Assembly (NCBI RefSeq): GCF_023898315.1
Contig: NC_064622.1
Span: 171,326,178-171,390,177 of the forward strand
Length of the DNA stretch: 64,000 nucleotides
Direction: 5' to 3'
Source: Schistocerca nitens
Taxonomy: Eukaryota > Arthropoda > Insecta > Orthoptera > Acrididae
Position numbers and translations under genes: made by a program. The notes beneath the pieces were generated by a model. It searched no databases, was not told the origin of the DNA, and worked only from the letters and a program-made list of their open reading frames with translations. Shown here piece after piece: positions 62,660-64,000 of this stretch; the first letter of the stretch is position 1; every line of letters begins with the position of its first letter.

Positions 62660-62725
62660 GTCCAACGGGCACAATATTTCGGCGATCATACATGTCGCCA
62701 TCATCAGGTGAACTGACGGACTGAG
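62660..62725 (-). ncRNA. hammerhead-ribozyme-like motif in second PLE
   Basis: Sense strand: CACCTGATGA (core CUGAUGA, plus 62701-62707), one U, stem II GGCGA/TCGCC with a loop of about 10 nt, GAAA (plus 62677-62680), then TATT, read as a 2-bp stem III and the UU cleavage site. GTG then pairs with CAC in front of CUGAUGA, and GTCC/GGAC can extend stem I across an internal loop. All invariant core bases are present; the extra U after the core is shared with the other PLE. Hammerheads are known from PLE terminal regions. Confidence 0.72.
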
Positions 62726-62759
62726 CTCCTGTGAACGTGCCGGCACGGAGATCCGTACA

Positions 62760-63458
62760 CTATGGCTGCTCAGGTGGAACTGGGTTCGGTCGCGGCGGCG
62801 GCGGATTTAAATACCCTCCGCCCGCGGCGCGCTCACTCCGCCGTCCGCGCCCCGCGCCACGGTCGCGCGGTGGAACAGATTGCGACGGCGTCTGAGATGA
62901 CGTCGGTGTGATGGCTCCGTCCGCCGTGGTCGTCACAACTATACATTTGCTCGATTTACTCTTGATTAACCCAATCGCTGGTTCCCAAGCCTTGCTAAGA
63001 TTATAGCCACAGTCACGATTTATGAGGTCGTCATTGGTGCGAATTTCGATGGCCTCTCTAACAACGCTGTCCCAGTATCTCGACGTCTGTACCAGAATCC
63101 TCGTGCGTTCATACTCCATAGCGTGATTTTCCGACAAACAATGTTCAGCGACCGCCGACTTGCTCGGATACATCAGTCGAGTGTGCCTCTGGTGTTCACG
63201 GCATCGATCCTCGACGGTACGCATCGTCTGACCAATATACGACTTGCCACATTGACACGGAATCTGGTACACGCCGGCCTTCCTCAAACTGAGGTCATCT
63301 TTGGCGCTCCCCACCAGTGCACGAGTTTTATTCGGAGGACAAAACACCGTTCCGACCCGGTGTTTCTTCAAAATGCGGGCGATCTTTCCGGAGAGTGCGC
63401 CTGTATATGGGATAAACGCAGTGCCTACCTCCTCCCTCGTGATTTCATCCATATCCAC
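62760..63458 (-). CDS. Penelope-like GIY-YIG endonuclease domain, 5' truncated
   Basis: 232 codons: EEVGTAFIPYTGALSGKIAR, KHRVGTVFCPPNKTRALV, then AGVYQIPCQCGKSYIGQTMR (GIY-YIG with CxC) and EDRCREHQRHTRL. It ends in a Pro- and Arg-rich tail (PPPPRPNPVPPEQP). The reverse transcriptase is missing because the copy is truncated upstream. The protein differs clearly from the PLE at 25-32 kb, so it is another family. The ATG is fortuitous; the original frame came from further upstream. Confidence 0.9.
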   Translation of the reverse strand: MDMDEITREEVGTAFIPYTGALSGKIARILKKHRVGTVFCPPNKTRALVGSAKDDLSLRKAGVYQIPCQCGKSYIGQTMRTVEDRCREHQRHTRLMYPSKSAVAEHCLSENHAMEYERTRILVQTSRYWDSVVREAIEIRTNDDLINRDCGYNLSKAWEPAIGLIKSKSSKCIVVTTTADGAITPTSSQTPSQSVPPRDRGAGRGRRSERAAGGGYLNPPPPRPNPVPPEQP

Positions 63459-63489
63459 AGCTTGTGCTGTAGTGGTTGGGCAGATTCAA

Positions 63490-64000
63490 CGTGCTCTCTG
63501 CCCAACCACTACAGCACAAGCTGTGGATATGGATGAAATCACGAGGGAGGAGGTAGGCACTGCGTTTATCCCATATACAGGCGCACTCTCCAGAAAGATC
63601 GCCCGCATTTTGAAGAAACACCGGGTCGGAACGGTGTTTTGTCCTCCGAATAAAACTCGTGCACTGGTGGGGAGCGCCAAAGATGACCTCAGTTTGAGGA
63701 AGGCCGGCGTGTACCAGATTCCGTGTCAATGTGGCAAGTCGTATATTGGTCAGACGATGCGTACCGTCGAGGATCGATGCCGTGAACACCAGAGGCACAC
63801 TCGACTGATGTATCCGAGCAAGTCGGCGGTCGCTGAACATTGTTTGTCGGAAAATCACGCTATGGAGTATGAACGCACGAGGATTCTGGTACAGACGTCG
63901 AGATACTGGGACAGCGTTGTTAGAGAGGCCATCGAAATTCGCACCAATGACGACCTCATAAATCGTGACTGTGGCTATAATCTTAGCAAGGCTTGGGAAC
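63490..64000 (+). mobile_element. second PLE, plus-strand arm (continues outside window)
   Basis: An inverted, nearly identical copy of 62940-63482: the same GIY-YIG protein reads on the plus strand from ATG at about 63530 and is open to the window edge. Differences are few (for example GKIAR against RKIAR). The two arms are joined head to head through a 12-bp spacer near 63485-63497. Confidence 0.92.

Larger units (their letters stand above)
62625..63489 (-). mobile_element. second PLE, minus-strand arm
   Basis: Holds the 3' part of a PLE: the end of RT to GIY-YIG linker, the GIY-YIG domain and a 3' region with a hammerhead-like motif. It meets an inverted copy of itself at about 63490. The 3' end abuts the mariner arm at 62624/62625. 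Confidence 0.88.

Overview
This is a eukaryotic window, almost certainly from a large, repeat-rich insect genome. The abundant tRNA-Leu-headed SINEs, Tc1/mariner copies and the TIR family ending ACAAGGGAACC are ones I associate with grasshoppers and locusts (Schistocerca-like); that taxonomic call is inference. I found no convincing host protein-coding gene. Nearly every long ORF belongs to a transposable element or is a shadow of one. The content is a dense, nested graveyard of mobile elements with a few intact, probably young copies.

Layout. 1-300: 5S rRNA-headed SINE. 0.37-1.78 kb: decayed Tc1 element. 3.1-4.4 and 7.2-8.4 kb: two decayed Tc1 copies of one family in opposite orientations, with a SINE-in-SINE nest between them (6.3-6.75 kb). 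8.5-10.1 kb: a SINE split by an intact Tc1-like element (copy 1 of 3). 10.1-11.45 kb: another dead Tc1. 11.5-13.1 kb: two LINE fragments back to back. 13.85-19.23 kb: a tRNA-like repeat array hit by a DD41D mariner, itself hit by a SINE, a solo LTR and intact Tc1 copy 2. 20.0-24.7 kb: SINEs, a Tc1 with an internal triplication, another Tc1 carrying a SINE, and a SINE-in-SINE. 25.14-32.71 kb: a composite Penelope-like (PLE) insertion bounded by one 13-bp target duplication. It holds a tandem partial copy, a full RT plus GIY-YIG copy interrupted by a Jockey-type LINE, and a head-to-head inverted partial copy. 33.2-35.3 kb: Tc1 fragment, truncated SINE, GT run, 18-bp minisatellite and a GC-rich block. 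35.55-36.82 kb: dead DD34D mariner split by a SINE. 37.8-43.8 kb: two inverted solo LTRs of about 1.7 kb, the second nested in SINE-in-SINE, around a GC-rich block. 46.3-46.9 kb: mariner remnant. 48.19-49.61 kb: intact Tc1 copy 3. 49.7-56.5 kb: SINEs, a dead mariner and unassigned DNA. 56.94-60.34 kb: two long-TIR elements with tRNA-like modules inside their TIRs. 61.39-62.62 kb: DD41D mariner derivative with long inverted arms, cut by a second PLE (62.63-64.0 kb). That PLE is also arranged head-to-head and carries a hammerhead-ribozyme-like motif.

The elements interact mainly as targets for each other. Target duplications order many of the insertions, and in one case removing the insert restores a transposase reading frame. 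The strongest candidates for something functional or new are the three 1426-bp Tc1-like copies with intact transposases and a D-to-E spacing of 32 residues, the head-to-head architecture shared by two different PLE families, the hammerhead-like motifs in those PLEs, and the TIR elements with Pol III-like modules in both arms.
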